Assembly (NCBI GenBank): GCA_037044975.1
Contig: JBAOIL010000039.1
Span: forward strand, 124,001-188,000
Direction: 5' to 3'
Source: JADLHS01 sp020848635
GTDB lineage: Bacteria; Verrucomicrobiota; Verrucomicrobiia; Limisphaerales; JADLHS01
DNA length: 64,000 nt
Shown here: one piece after another, positions 16,941-26,154 of the stretch
Layout: every line of letters begins with the position of its first letter
Position numbering within the stretch: the first letter of the stretch is position 1
Notes under the pieces: model-generated
Told to the model about the DNA's origin: nothing
Seen by the model: the letters and a program-made list of their open reading frames with translations, nothing else
Database searches by the model: none
Translations under genes and position numbers: made by a program

Positions 16941-17985
16941 CGGGTACGGATTCCTCGCCGGGGTTGAGTTCGATTTCGCCCTCGCCTTCGAGCCGGCGGA
17001 CCACTTCGACGATGCGGCCTTGGGCGGCCTCGATGTCGCGGAGCTTGACGGACCCCAGGAAACTCATTTCCTCGCGGACGGTTTCGGCCGCGCGCTTCGA
17101 GATGCAACTGAGCAGCGCGGTCTTGACCGGCTCGCCCGCTTTGTGCAGCGAGGTTGCCAGATCACGGGTGTCCACCTCGCGGAGAATTTTCTGGAGCGCG
17201 GCGGGTTCGAGCCGGCCCACATCATCAAAGGTGAACATCTTCTGCCGGATCGCCTTGCCGAGATCCGGGTTGCGCTCCTCAATCGAAGTTAAAACGGTCT
17301 TGCTCACATCTCGCTTCAGGGCGTTGAGAACGGCGGCGGCGGACTTCAAGCCCCCGGATCGGCTGAGGGCCCGGGTAGGTTTGGCAACGAGTTTGCGGGT
17401 CAGGACGGCGACGACTTGTTCGACCACCTCGATGGGTGTGGGCGAGAGGGTGGCGAGCCGTTCGACGACTTGATCGCGCAATTCCGCGGGGCAAAACTTC
17501 AACATCTCCGAGGCTTTATCGGGCGGCAGGTGGCTGGCAAGCAGCGCGATGGTCTGGGGTTGTTCGGTGCGGAGGGCATTGAAGAGTTCGCGGGGCTCGG
17601 CCTCAAGTAGGGGCCGCAGCGCGGTGCCGACGTCCGAATTCAGACCGTCGGGAACGAAGCGCCGGACGATGGCGGATGCCCGGAACTGGCCGACGGCCTT
17701 TTCCAATGTGGCGCGCACAACCTCGGCCCCGCCGCTCACCGCGGTCCCGGCGTGAACGGCGACTTGGGCAAACTCAACCAGGACTTCGGCTTGCACTTCC
17801 TGGCTGACGATATTGAGGCGAACCATCTCGACCGCCACCGCTTCAATTTCTTTTTCGTCGCAGTGCTGCAGGATTTGGGCGGCGGTTTCCGGCCCGAGCA
17901 TGAGGAGCAACACCGCGAACTTCTGCAGACGGGTGAGACTGCTGGTTTCGCTGGCGGCGGATTGGGAAGTGTCGGGGGCAGTCAT
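16924..17985 (-). CDS. fliG: Flagellar motor switch protein FliG
   Basis: The rotor protein that contacts both the MS ring and the stator. The 353-residue product shows the N domain (TRLQKFAVLLLMLGPETAAQ), the middle domain (LNALRTEQPQTIALLASHL) and the C-terminal torque domain (DLGKAIRQKMFTFDDVGRLE, then EEMSFLGSVKLRDIEAAQGR and IVEVVRRLEGEGEIEL). The charged torque helix is present. It starts 6 bases after fliF. Confidence 0.97.
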   Translation of the reverse strand: MTAPDTSQSAASETSSLTRLQKFAVLLLMLGPETAAQILQHCDEKEIEAVAVEMVRLNIVSQEVQAEVLVEFAQVAVHAGTAVSGGAEVVRATLEKAVGQFRASAIVRRFVPDGLNSDVGTALRPLLEAEPRELFNALRTEQPQTIALLASHLPPDKASEMLKFCPAELRDQVVERLATLSPTPIEVVEQVVAVLTRKLVAKPTRALSRSGGLKSAAAVLNALKRDVSKTVLTSIEERNPDLGKAIRQKMFTFDDVGRLEPAALQKILREVDTRDLATSLHKAGEPVKTALLSCISKRAAETVREEMSFLGSVKLRDIEAAQGRIVEVVRRLEGEGEIELNPGEESVPDEALA

Positions 17986-17991
17986 GGCGGG

Positions 17992-19620
17992 CTATTTCCC
18001 TTTCCCAGCGGACATCCACGAGCGGATCGCCTGGGTCATGTTGTTGGGGTTTTCGCGGATCAGTTGATTCAACACGTCCACCGTGACCGGGACGGGTTGA
18101 GCGATGCCCTGATCATGACGGTCGTGGCCATTGCCATTCAAGAGCCCGTGACCGTTGCCCGTCATTTTGCCGATGGGCACGCCGAGGGGAATATTGTCGG
18201 CGGGCATCCGCTTGACAGTCCGCCAGAAGACGAAAAGCACCCCGAGCGCCAGGAGGGGATAGACGGCGTTTTGGGCCAATTCCCACCAGAATTGCTGCTT
18301 CTGCTGCTTCTCGAATTGCTGGACCGCTTCCACGGGAAGAGGTTCGTTGAAGGGCATTTCCTCGACGGCAATCTGGTCCTGACGCAGGGCGTCGGCGCCT
18401 TCCTGGATACCCAGGGCGCCCATGACGATGTGCTGAATCTTTTTCATCTCCTCGGGGCTGCGGGGGGTGACGACACGATTCGTGCCAGTGCCAGTGACAT
18501 TGGCGGCGACGAAAATGGCGGCGGAGAGGCGCTTGAGGCCGCCCGGGGTTTGCATGATGTTGCTGACCGTCCGGTTGATCTCGTACTGGTTGTTGGTGAC
18601 TTTCTTTTTGGTGCGGTTGCTGTTGAGAGGGGCGGCGGCGGCGGCGGTGGCGTTCGTGTCGGTTTCGGCGTTGGTGGCGACGCCCGGGACGCCGCCGTTG
18701 GCGCTGGCGTTGGTGGTTTCGACATTCTCGTCGTTGATGGTGGAGATGCGAATCACCTGGCCTTCGGGGTCGTATTTTTCCTCGACGCGGGAGAGGGAAT
18801 CAAAATTGATGTCGGCGGAGACGCGGACGACGGATTGGCCCGCGCCAAGCACGCGGGTGAGGATGTCTTCGGCTTTCTTGGCCAGGTATTGCTCGAGATT
18901 TTTCCGGGCCGTAAGCTGGGTGGTTGTGAGGCCGGCGACGGAATCGTTTTCGGTATTATCGGATAGAACATTGCCCTGGTTGTCCACGACGCTGACGTTG
19001 TTGGCGATAAGGCCTTCGACGGCGTTGGCGACAAGGAAGCGGATGGCGTTGACGTTCTGCGGGGGGAGGGTCGCACTGCCGCGGACGCGCACGAAGACCG
19101 ATGCGGTGGGGCGTTTCTGGTTGTCCACGAGGAGGCGATTTTCGGGCATGACGATCATGACGCGGGCGCTTTCGATGCTGTCCACCTGGGAAATGGTGCG
19201 GGCGAGTTCGCCCTGGACGGCGCGAAGGTAGTTGGCACGCTGGATGAAGTCGGAAATGCCAAAGTTGGGCTTGTCGAAAATTTCGAATCCAACCCCTTCA
19301 CCCCGGGGAATGCCTTTGGCGGCGAGTTGCATCCGCATGAGATGAACTTTGTCGGCCGGGACGGAGATCGTGCCGCTGGTGCGGCTGACCTTATAGGGGA
19401 CTTTGGCGTCGTCGAGGGCGGCGATGACCTTGGCGGCTTCGGCTTCGTCGAGCTTGCCATAGAGCAGCGAGTAATCGGCGCGACTAGACCAGAAGATAAG
19501 CCCGCCCAGGCCGAGGAGGACAACGGCGGCGGCCAGCACGAGGCTAAGGCGCTGGTTGACGCCGAGTTGCTTCCAGATGGATTGCAGCTGGCCGCCGACT
19601 TGAGAAAGGCTTTCGTTCAT
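17992..19620 (-). CDS. fliF: Flagellar MS-ring protein FliF
   Basis: The membrane ring that seeds basal-body assembly. The 542-residue protein has an N-terminal helix (LSLVLAAAVVLLGLGGLIFW), the YscJ-type ring domain (YSLLYGKLDEAEAAKVIAAL, then GFEIFDKPNFGISDFIQRAN), the FliF C domain, a second helix near residue 440 (ALGVLFVFWRTVK) and a cytoplasmic tail that binds FliG. An Ala/Asn/Thr linker near residues 300-330 is low complexity. Confidence 0.97.
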   Translation of the reverse strand: MNESLSQVGGQLQSIWKQLGVNQRLSLVLAAAVVLLGLGGLIFWSSRADYSLLYGKLDEAEAAKVIAALDDAKVPYKVSRTSGTISVPADKVHLMRMQLAAKGIPRGEGVGFEIFDKPNFGISDFIQRANYLRAVQGELARTISQVDSIESARVMIVMPENRLLVDNQKRPTASVFVRVRGSATLPPQNVNAIRFLVANAVEGLIANNVSVVDNQGNVLSDNTENDSVAGLTTTQLTARKNLEQYLAKKAEDILTRVLGAGQSVVRVSADINFDSLSRVEEKYDPEGQVIRISTINDENVETTNASANGGVPGVATNAETDTNATAAAAAPLNSNRTKKKVTNNQYEINRTVSNIMQTPGGLKRLSAAIFVAANVTGTGTNRVVTPRSPEEMKKIQHIVMGALGIQEGADALRQDQIAVEEMPFNEPLPVEAVQQFEKQQKQQFWWELAQNAVYPLLALGVLFVFWRTVKRMPADNIPLGVPIGKMTGNGHGLLNGNGHDRHDQGIAQPVPVTVDVLNQLIRENPNNMTQAIRSWMSAGKGK

Positions 19621-19719
19621 GTCGAATTAAAAATTAACAATCAAAAATGAAAAACCGACCTGACATCGCCGCGCACCGGGTGGGTGTGTTGTTAGATTTT
19701 GCATTTGAAATTTCTTCCT

Positions 19720-20106
19720 TCAAACCTGCATCCGCATCAATTCCTGGTACGATTCGAGGAGCTTGTTGCGCACTTCGACCATGAGCTGGAAGGAGACACT
19801 GGCTTCCTCCATCGCGATCATGGCTTGGTGCAACGGCACGCCTTGTCCGCTCATCAAGCCGGTTATGGCATCGCTGGCGGCGGCCTGCTTGCCGCTCACG
19901 TCCGCGACCATATGGTCCAGCGTATTTGCGAAAGTGGCCCCGTTCGGGGCGGTGGCGCCGGTGGGCGAAACGGCGTTCGCGGGGGCGAGTTGCCCGAATT
20001 CATATTGCGGGATGGCGGAAGGCGTGAGGTTGGGCGCTCCGACCGCGCCCGCTCCGCGCAGCATTTCCGGTCCAACCGGCAACCGAATTGCAGAAAGTGG
20101 ATTCAT
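19720..20106 (-). CDS. fliE: Flagellar hook-basal body adaptor FliE
   Basis: A 128-residue rod adaptor joining the MS ring to the rod. The C-terminal half is typical: VPLHQAMIAMEEASVSFQLM, then VEVRNKLLESYQELMRMQV. The N-terminal part is Ala/Pro-rich. It is separated from flgC by 87 bases that contain an intrinsic terminator, and from fliF by 99 AT-rich bases, so it may have its own promoter. Confidence 0.95.
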   Translation of the reverse strand: MNPLSAIRLPVGPEMLRGAGAVGAPNLTPSAIPQYEFGQLAPANAVSPTGATAPNGATFANTLDHMVADVSGKQAAASDAITGLMSGQGVPLHQAMIAMEEASVSFQLMVEVRNKLLESYQELMRMQV

Positions 20107-20129
20107 TCAGGAATTAAAACTCAAAATGC

Positions 20130-20153
20130 AAAAAAACCAGCCCGGTCGGGCTG
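20130..20153 (-). terminator. Intrinsic terminator after flgC
   Basis: On the minus strand the hairpin CAGCCC-GACC-GGGCTG is followed by GGTTTTTTT. It lies between the flgC stop and the fliE start and should reduce read-through from flgBC into fliE-motA. Confidence 0.7.
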
Positions 20154-20193
20154 ATGTTTAATTGGTCATTTTTCATTTTTGATTGCATCGGTC

Positions 20194-20625
20194 TCAGCGT
20201 TTTCCAATTGCGAGCGTTTGCAGCGCCATCGAGCGGGCATTGCGAACAACCGCAAGGTTCGCCTCGAAGGCACGGGAGGAAACAATCATGTCCGCCATTT
20301 CCTCGTGAATGCTGATGTTCGGAGTCGCGACCATGCCGTTGGCGTCGGCATCGGGATGGCCGGGGCTGTAAACGAGATTCGGCGCCCTCGAGTCCTTCTC
20401 AATCCGCGCCACTTGCACGCTGCTCGACCCGACGCCGGACCCATTCAATGCCTGCTGCTGGTCCAGCATTCTTTCAAACACCACCTGTTGGCGCTGATAG
20501 GGTTTGCCGTCCACGTCGTGCGTGGTGTTCGCATTGGCGATATTTTGTGAAATGACCTCCATGCGGATGCGCTCGGCGTTGAGCGCGGAGGAAGTTGCGT
20601 TGATGCCGTTTAAAATGTTGATCAT
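20194..20625 (-). CDS. flgC: Flagellar basal-body rod protein FlgC
   Basis: A 143-residue proximal rod protein. The N-terminal rod motif (GINATSSALNAERIRMEVIS, then QNIANANTTHDVDGKPYQRQ) and the C-terminal FEANLAVVRNARSMALQTLA are clear. It starts 10 bases after the flgB stop. Confidence 0.96.
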   Translation of the reverse strand: MINILNGINATSSALNAERIRMEVISQNIANANTTHDVDGKPYQRQQVVFERMLDQQQALNGSGVGSSSVQVARIEKDSRAPNLVYSPGHPDADANGMVATPNISIHEEMADMIVSSRAFEANLAVVRNARSMALQTLAIGKR

Positions 20626-20634
20626 AGGTCAGGG

Positions 20635-21018
20635 CTAGGCGGACCGCCCGGTGATGGCCAATCGCAAGCGCAAGAGCTGTCCCGTGACGAGCTGGGTCTC
20701 CAACGTGTGGGCGATCGTATTCTGATTCAGGTTTAACAACTCGGTTTCCAATTGGACGGTATTGCCATCGCGGTTGTTAGCCACCGCTGTGGTGTCCAGC
20801 GCGAGCGTTGGCTGGAGGCCTTGAATCCGGGCCGCGTCCTTTGCGCCCATTGCCTGATTCAACTCCGTGGCGAACGATGAATTGACATCCCGGCGCTGGT
20901 AATGCGGGGTCTCGAGATTCGCCAGGTTGCTGGCGATGGCCTCGTGCCGGAGCGCTGTGGCGTCGAGCATCTTCTTCACCGCCACGTAGTTTGTCTGGCT
21001 GAACAGAGCGTCAATCAT
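20635..21018 (-). CDS. flgB: Flagellar basal-body rod protein FlgB
   Basis: A proximal rod protein. The start ATG at 21018 gives 127 residues beginning MIDALFSQTNYVAVKKMLDA, then TALRHEAIASNLANLETPHY, the FlgB rod motif. Upstream in-frame starts are rejected because they would extend past the conserved N-terminus. It is the first gene of the main flagellar series and has a sigma-54-like promoter 25-43 bases upstream. Confidence 0.95.
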   Translation of the reverse strand: MIDALFSQTNYVAVKKMLDATALRHEAIASNLANLETPHYQRRDVNSSFATELNQAMGAKDAARIQGLQPTLALDTTAVANNRDGNTVQLETELLNLNQNTIAHTLETQLVTGQLLRLRLAITGRSA

Positions 21019-21042
21019 ACGGTACACCAATCCAACACCCGC

Positions 21043-21061
21043 CAAGCAGCAGCAGTGCCAG
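21043..21061 (-). promoter_or_regulatory. Sigma-54-type promoter upstream of flgB
   Basis: On the minus strand the sequence TGGCACTGCTGCTGCTT has a perfect -24 TGGCAC box and a GC at -12 with exact GG-N10-GC spacing. The FlbD-like sigma-54 activator is encoded just upstream, supporting use of this site. No activator-binding site is assigned. Confidence 0.5.
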
Positions 21062-21305
21062 TGAAGAAAAACGGCCAAATCCGGGCATTTTCGGGGCCGG
21101 CGGGTAGCAATGGTGGGAAAAAGTTGCCACCCTTCAACACTCTGTCAGGTGAGGAAAGCCCTTCTTTTCCCGGGGGCAGAAGCTTTCGGGAGTGCCTGCG
21201 ACTGAACCCAGATTGCCAGCCGCCGGCTAAAAAAATCACCCATATGGCTGGCGGACAGCCGCCGACAGCTCGGGGGGAGCTGCGGGGGCGCGACGCAACT
21301 TTGGG

Positions 21306-22728
21306 TCAGGAGTTGTTCTCGACCGTCGTGGCGCTGGCGGCCACACCGTATTCGTTCAGCTTGTTGCGCAGGGTGCGGACGCTGATACCGAGCAATTTGG
21401 CCGCGTGGGTACGGTTGCCAGCGGAATGCTCCAAGGCATGGAGAATGTGGCGCTTTTCCAGTTCACCAAGCGACAGTAATTCAGCCGATGGGCCAGTTCC
21501 CGCCGGAGCCGTACCGGCTTGAGCGGTCGCCCCGGCGACTTCCGCGGGCGGCGTGCGCCCGGCGACCAAGCCCAAATGGGCCACCTGCAGATCTTCGCCG
21601 TCCGCGCACAGGATAACCGCGCGTTCCATGGCGTTCTGCAATTCGCGGACGTTGCCAGGCCAATCATGCCGTTGCAGGGCGGCGAGCCCGGCGACGGAAA
21701 TGGCCGCTGACCTTCACGCCGTGTTTCCGGGCGTAGCGATGCATGAATTGCTCGGCGAGAAAAGGGATGTCTTCCTTCCGCTCGCGCAAAGGCGCAACGA
21801 AGATCGGGACGACATTCAGGCGAAAATACAAATCCTGGCGGAATTCCTTCCGTTCGACGCTTTGTTCGAGATGGCGATTGGTGGTGGCGATGACGCGGAC
21901 GTCCACCTTGATGGTGCGGGACCCGCCGACCCGTTCAAGTTCGCGTTCCTGCAGGACGCGGAGGAGTTTGGCCTGAACCTGGGGGGAAATTTCGCTGATT
22001 TCGTCGAGGAGAATGGTGCCGCCATGGGCAAGCTCGAAGCGGCCTTCGCGCTTGTTGAGCGCGCCGGTGAAGGCCCCTTTCTCGTGGCCGAAAAATTCGC
22101 TTTCGATGAGATTTTCGGGGATGGCGGCGCAATTAACCCGGATGAAGGGGGCGCTGGCGCGCGGGCTCTCGCGGTAAAGGGCGCGGGCGACGAGCTCCTT
22201 GCCCGTGCCGCTTTCGCCCTGGATCAGAACCGTGGCCTGGGTGCGGGCGACTTTGCGGACAAGTTGACGCAAGTGCTCCATGGGCTGGCTGCGGCCCAGG
22301 AGTTCGTAGCCGCTTTCGTCACTTTCCTCATGGCTGAGAAAGCGGTTGACCTTGACGAGACGGGTGAATTCTTCGGCTTTCCGGAGGGTGACGTCAATCT
22401 GCTCGTTGGAGAACGGTTTGATGAGGTAATCGAACGCGCCGTCCCGCATGCAGCTCACGGCGGACTCGACGGAGCCGAAACCGGTCATGACAACGACCAG
22501 GGGTTTGACGGGCCGGGCCTGGAGTTGGCGCAGGAGTTCGGTCCCTTCGCCGTCCGGAAGCCGAACATCCACGAACATGAGATCGAAGTTGTCCTTGGCG
22601 AGGAACTCCTGGGCGTCGGCGATGGTGCCGGCGGAGGCGACATCGTAACGGCGGTTGCGGAGTTGTTGTTCGAGGTTCTTGCGGACGATCAGGTCGTCCT
22701 CAAGAATGATTATTTTTTCGATCGGCAT
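21306..22728 (-). CDS. FlbD/NtrC-like sigma-54 response regulator for flagellar genes (one frameshift)
   Basis: A two-component response regulator of the NtrC class. A receiver domain (IIILEDDLIVRKNLEQQL, acceptor Asp in FVDVRLPDGEG, Lys in LIKPFS) is followed by an AAA+ domain. This has Walker A GESGTGKE, the GAFTGA sigma-54 contact loop (GHEKGAFTGALNKREGRF) and Walker B GGTILLDEIS. A Fis-type helix-turn-helix ends the protein (GNRTHAAKLLGISVRTLRNK). The frame shifts near 21700: the second frame continues ISVAGLAALQRHDWPGNVRE, as expected in intact proteins, so one extra C in a CC pair explains it. Repaired length is 473 residues. It probably activates the flgB promoter. The cognate kinase is not obvious here. 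Confidence 0.9.
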
Positions 22729-22779
22729 TGCAATCGCACAGACACCCAACCACCCCGGCCGCAGCCGCCGGAACGCGGA

Positions 22780-23196
22780 TCACTGACCCCGGCGGCGATA
22801 CAAATCCGCGACGTAATGGGGTCGCTGCCGGTTGGCCGGTGGCAGATGGTGCGTGGGCACCAGGCCCTGGCGCAACAGCCCTTGTTCATTTTCCCGATCC
22901 AAGACGATGATTTTCATAATCAAGTCCTGATTTTGCCGAAGCAAAGCGTTCACTTCGGGGCACTGGGCGCGTTCGGCCGGATCCACTTTTTGCCAAGTTG
23001 TCCGATGCTGGCGGATTTGATTAAGCGATTGATTGAGGCGCGGAAGCAAGTCTTTTTTCGCCTGCAAGGTCTTGAACCCCGGCGGTTTTTCGGTATCGCG
23101 CAGGGCCTGGTTTTCCCGTTCCACCAGCGCGAGCACCTCCTGGCAGAGGGCCAGGTGCCGACGGAGGTCCTCGACCATCGCGGCGGCGGCGTTCAT
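22780..23196 (-). CDS. FlgN-like flagellar export chaperone (putative)
   Basis: A 138-residue helical protein with long charged heptad stretches (VEDLRRHLALCQEVLALVER, then ENQALRDTEKP and VNALLRQNQDLIMKIIVLDR). Size and layout match FlgN-type chaperones for hook-associated proteins, and the family is poorly conserved. It overlaps the stop of the TPR gene by four bases and lies 52 bases ahead of the flbD-like gene. The function is inferred from context. Confidence 0.55.
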   Translation of the reverse strand: MNAAAAMVEDLRRHLALCQEVLALVERENQALRDTEKPPGFKTLQAKKDLLPRLNQSLNQIRQHRTTWQKVDPAERAQCPEVNALLRQNQDLIMKIIVLDRENEQGLLRQGLVPTHHLPPANRQRPHYVADLYRRRGQ

Positions 23197-24572
23197 GGCG
23201 CGGCGAGGGCGACTTTCTCAGGCGGCTCCGCGGCGCGGAGCGGCGCGGTGGCGTTGTCGGCTTGGACGTGCCACTGCAAATGGTCTTTACGCCATTGCGC
23301 CATCTCGAGCACGATCGTCAAGCTGGGGCTGCGATTGTCGGCCGGCAGTTCCTTCTGGCGATCCAGAATTCGCCCGTAGGTTTCGGAGGCCTTCTGGGGC
23401 TGCTCCAACCGTTCGTAAACCAGCCCCATCTGATACCAGACGGGCAGTTGCCAGGCGGCCGAGCGATTCAAGCTGGCCAGGTTGAGATAGATTTCCAAAG
23501 CGTTCACGTAGTCGCCTTCTTTATAAAGCTGGTTGGCAATTTCATTGCCCGCGCGCTGCTGCCAGTAAATCCAGTTTTCCGGATTCCGGACCGCATTGGT
23601 CTGCTGGGACTCCAACAATGCGAGCACCTGTTGCATGGCCTCGCGCGTGCGCCCGAGCTTCTTCAATCCGTCCGCCAGCAGGAAGCGAATTTCCGGCAAC
23701 TCCCCCGCCGCCGGATACCGGGTCACGAACATTTCGGCCTGCACCACAACGTCCGTTTGCCGCCCCAGAGCGGACAACGACCGCACGAGTTTGTAGAGAC
23801 TCTGCCCTTTATTCAACTGGGAATTATCGAGTTTTAGGAGCCGGTTGAGAAAGTCGGCCGCTTCTTCGAATTTGCCCTGCAAGTAATAGGTATCCGCAAT
23901 TTCCGTCTGCGCCTGGAGCACCAGCCGCTGGTAGTATTCCAACCGATCCAGCTTCAACCGAAGCGAGGTGGTCATCACGGAATAAAACTTGGCGAGGGCC
24001 AGATTCGGCGCCCCCATCTGGCGATAGAGCAATCCCTGCCGGAGCATGACTTCGGCAACGCTGGGATCGTCCGGGAATCGGGTGAGGTACTGGGCAAAAA
24101 TCTGTTGCGCCCGGGCTAATTGCTCACTCTCTTGTGCCAGTAACGCCAGTTCCAGCAGTGCCGTGCGTTGGAACTCCGGCGGCGCGTCGGAATCCAGCAA
24201 GCCGATGAAGGTTTTTTCGGCCCCGGCAATATTCTTGTCGCGTTTCTCCTGCGCGCCCCGGTCGAGTTGGGACTGAAAATCCTGCTGCTTCACGTGACGG
24301 GTCTGCGCCGCTGCCTCCTGCAGGTTTGAACTTGCAATCAAACTCGAGCTGTTACGCAAGGCGATGTTGATGTCGGTCGCCGTCGTTGACTGGGTATTAC
24401 TTGTGCGGTTGTCCTCCAGCCCGGATTCGACGGGGTGCTTCGCTTCGGAGGCAACCGACGCATCATCGTTCGCGAAGGCAGCACAGCACATCGCAGTCAT
24501 GACCCAGAGTTGAAAGCCAAACGCCGAGGAAACTCCGTTTCCCCGCTTGGCGGTGCGCGACACAAGATTCAT
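23193..24572 (-). CDS. Secreted TPR-repeat protein in the flagellar accessory operon
   Basis: A 459-residue protein with an N-terminal signal-like segment (FGFQLWVMTAMCCAAFA) and a series of tetratricopeptide-type helical hairpins from about residue 110 (EFQRTALLELALLAQESEQL, then ARAQQIFAQYLTRFPDDPSV, and later YLQGKFEEAADFLNRLLKLD). It is probably periplasmic or membrane-linked and mediates protein contacts. The start overlaps the stop of the upstream small secreted gene. The exact role is not recognised; the operon placement suggests flagellar or motor support. Confidence 0.7.
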   Translation of the reverse strand: MNLVSRTAKRGNGVSSAFGFQLWVMTAMCCAAFANDDASVASEAKHPVESGLEDNRTSNTQSTTATDINIALRNSSSLIASSNLQEAAAQTRHVKQQDFQSQLDRGAQEKRDKNIAGAEKTFIGLLDSDAPPEFQRTALLELALLAQESEQLARAQQIFAQYLTRFPDDPSVAEVMLRQGLLYRQMGAPNLALAKFYSVMTTSLRLKLDRLEYYQRLVLQAQTEIADTYYLQGKFEEAADFLNRLLKLDNSQLNKGQSLYKLVRSLSALGRQTDVVVQAEMFVTRYPAAGELPEIRFLLADGLKKLGRTREAMQQVLALLESQQTNAVRNPENWIYWQQRAGNEIANQLYKEGDYVNALEIYLNLASLNRSAAWQLPVWYQMGLVYERLEQPQKASETYGRILDRQKELPADNRSPSLTIVLEMAQWRKDHLQWHVQADNATAPLRAAEPPEKVALAAP

Positions 24573-25068
24573 GGTTTTGGTCCGGTGTAAGTTGCCGAAC
24601 TCACCACGGGTTGTCCGGGCTGCGCGGGATTGAAGCCCGGCGGCACAGCCACCACAACTTCGCGTCCCGCACCCGGGCGCGAACCAGTGAAGAACCGTAG
24701 AAAGGCCTGTGGCGACAGGAAAGTGTTGTTTTCATTGCTGACGACCGGCATGGGCGAACCTGCCGAAATCGAAGTCTCATCCAACTGATTGGTCGGCGAG
24801 GCTGATAATTCGGGGCCGGAGTCAGGGGCGAAGGCACGAGCATGGCGGAACTGGGTTCGGCAGGTTGGCGGTCCGTGGAAGCGGGAGCTTCTGTGATCAC
24901 CGGGACAGGATCCTGCATCACCAGCGGCGGCAAAATCACGGGCACGACGGGTCGCAGCGGCTGAAAACGTAAATTGGCCGGGCCAATCCGTGGCAAATAA
25001 CCAACCGAACCGCCCCAGGCGACTCCCGCCGCAAGCGTTCCGGATAAAATGATTCCAAGGCCGCGCAT
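24569..25068 (-). CDS. Small secreted protein of unknown function (frameshifted)
   Basis: The ATG at 25068 begins a clear signal peptide (MRGLGIILSGTLAAGVAWGG) and a proline-rich region (LRPVVPVILPPLVMQDPVPV). Near 24815 the coding frame changes and continues ELSASPTNQLDETSISAGSP, then MPVVSNENNTFLSPQAFLRF and VVVAVPPGFNPAQPGQPVVS. A missing base would join the halves into about 166 residues. It overlaps the start of the TPR gene by four bases, so it is the first gene of this accessory operon. No domain is recognised. Confidence 0.55.
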
Positions 25069-25154
25069 ATCCCTTCAACCGGCAAGCATGTCCGCTGCTT
25101 TCATTGTCTGCCTCGTTCATCGGCATTTACCGGGTCGAACTTGAGCGGCGACGC

Positions 25155-26150
25155 ATGGCGGCTAATGAAGACCTTAAACCCGGGGTAAACTTTTTCACCG
25201 AAGTGACGATAGAGAGGAGCATGGTATTGGCATCTGAGCATCCGGGGGTAGCTTCGCGGCTGGCGGTGTTGCCGGTGGAGCGCGCGGTGATTGACGACCG
25301 GGTGAAAGGCTGCGCCCGCCTGCCCTCGCTCCGCAGCATCGACAGCGCATTGCGGGAATTAATGGATAGCGACCGGCGCTATACGCATCAAATCTCCGAG
25401 ATCATCCGGCGCGATCCCAGCCTGACAGCACGCCTGCTGCGGCTGGTCAATTCGGTCTATTACGGCCTGACCACCCCGATCAACAGCATTGAGGAAGCGG
25501 TGTTTTACCTCGGCGTGCGCCAGATCCGGCAACTGGCGATGGTGACGCCGGTCATCGAGGATTTCACGAAGCTGGCGGGCAACACGCCCTTCCCGTGGCG
25601 CGAGTTCTGGCAGCATTGCATCGGCGTGGCCATCATGACGCGCGAAGTGATCAGTTGCGTCCATGTGCCGGCGGATGATTCAGACTATGTCGCGGGGTTG
25701 GTGCATGACATGGGAAAGATCGTGATGGCGGCGACCTTTCCGGATCATTTTGTTGAAATTCAGCGGCGGGCCGCCTCGGATGGGCGACCGCTTTTGGTGA
25801 TCGAGTCTGAGGTGTTGGGAATCAATCACGCGGAACTTGGCGCGACTTACCTCAAAAACCACAATCTGCCGGCCATCATGATCGAGGCCGCGCGTTACCA
25901 TCACGAACCCGAACACGCCAGCCAACAGCGGCAAATCATCGCCGCGGTGCAAATTGCCGACCTGCTCGTGCGCCACGCCGGGGTTGGCAATAGCGGCGAT
26001 CCCTCGATCATCACCATGGAGACCTGGTCGAACGCCAGCGGTTGGGAAATTCTATTTCCCGGCCGGCGGGATGCGGAGCGCGCCATTGCGCACGCCGCCC
26101 TCCGGCGCAGCCTGGATCGCCTCCCTTCCACCCTGAACGGGTTGGTCTGA
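25155..26150 (+). CDS. HDOD domain signalling protein
   Basis: A 331-residue protein consisting mainly of an HDOD domain: LMDSDRRYTHQISEIIRRDP, then LTARLLRLVNSVYYGLTTPI and IEEAVFYLGVRQIRQLAMVT. An HD-type motif VAGLVHDMGKIVMAATFPDH is followed by INHAELGATYLKNHNLP. HDOD proteins are non-enzymatic relatives of HD phosphohydrolases, often found in signalling and motility networks. It is divergent from the flagellar accessory operon. The start at 25155 is the best ATG; 25221 is an alternative. It ends four bases from the converging histidine kinase gene. Confidence 0.85.
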   Translation: MAANEDLKPGVNFFTEVTIERSMVLASEHPGVASRLAVLPVERAVIDDRVKGCARLPSLRSIDSALRELMDSDRRYTHQISEIIRRDPSLTARLLRLVNSVYYGLTTPINSIEEAVFYLGVRQIRQLAMVTPVIEDFTKLAGNTPFPWREFWQHCIGVAIMTREVISCVHVPADDSDYVAGLVHDMGKIVMAATFPDHFVEIQRRAASDGRPLLVIESEVLGINHAELGATYLKNHNLPAIMIEAARYHHEPEHASQQRQIIAAVQIADLLVRHAGVGNSGDPSIITMETWSNASGWEILFPGRRDAERAIAHAALRRSLDRLPSTLNGLV

Positions 26151-26154
26151 AAAC

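Noticed and set aside
21228..21290. Terminator after the flbD-like gene
   Set aside because: A seven-T run is present on the minus strand, but the nearest stable stem ends well before it, so it does not fit a standard intrinsic terminator.
21553..23379. 608-codon open frame on the plus strand
   Set aside because: Antisense to the FlbD-like regulator and the FlgN-like gene; composition is typical of a shadow frame.
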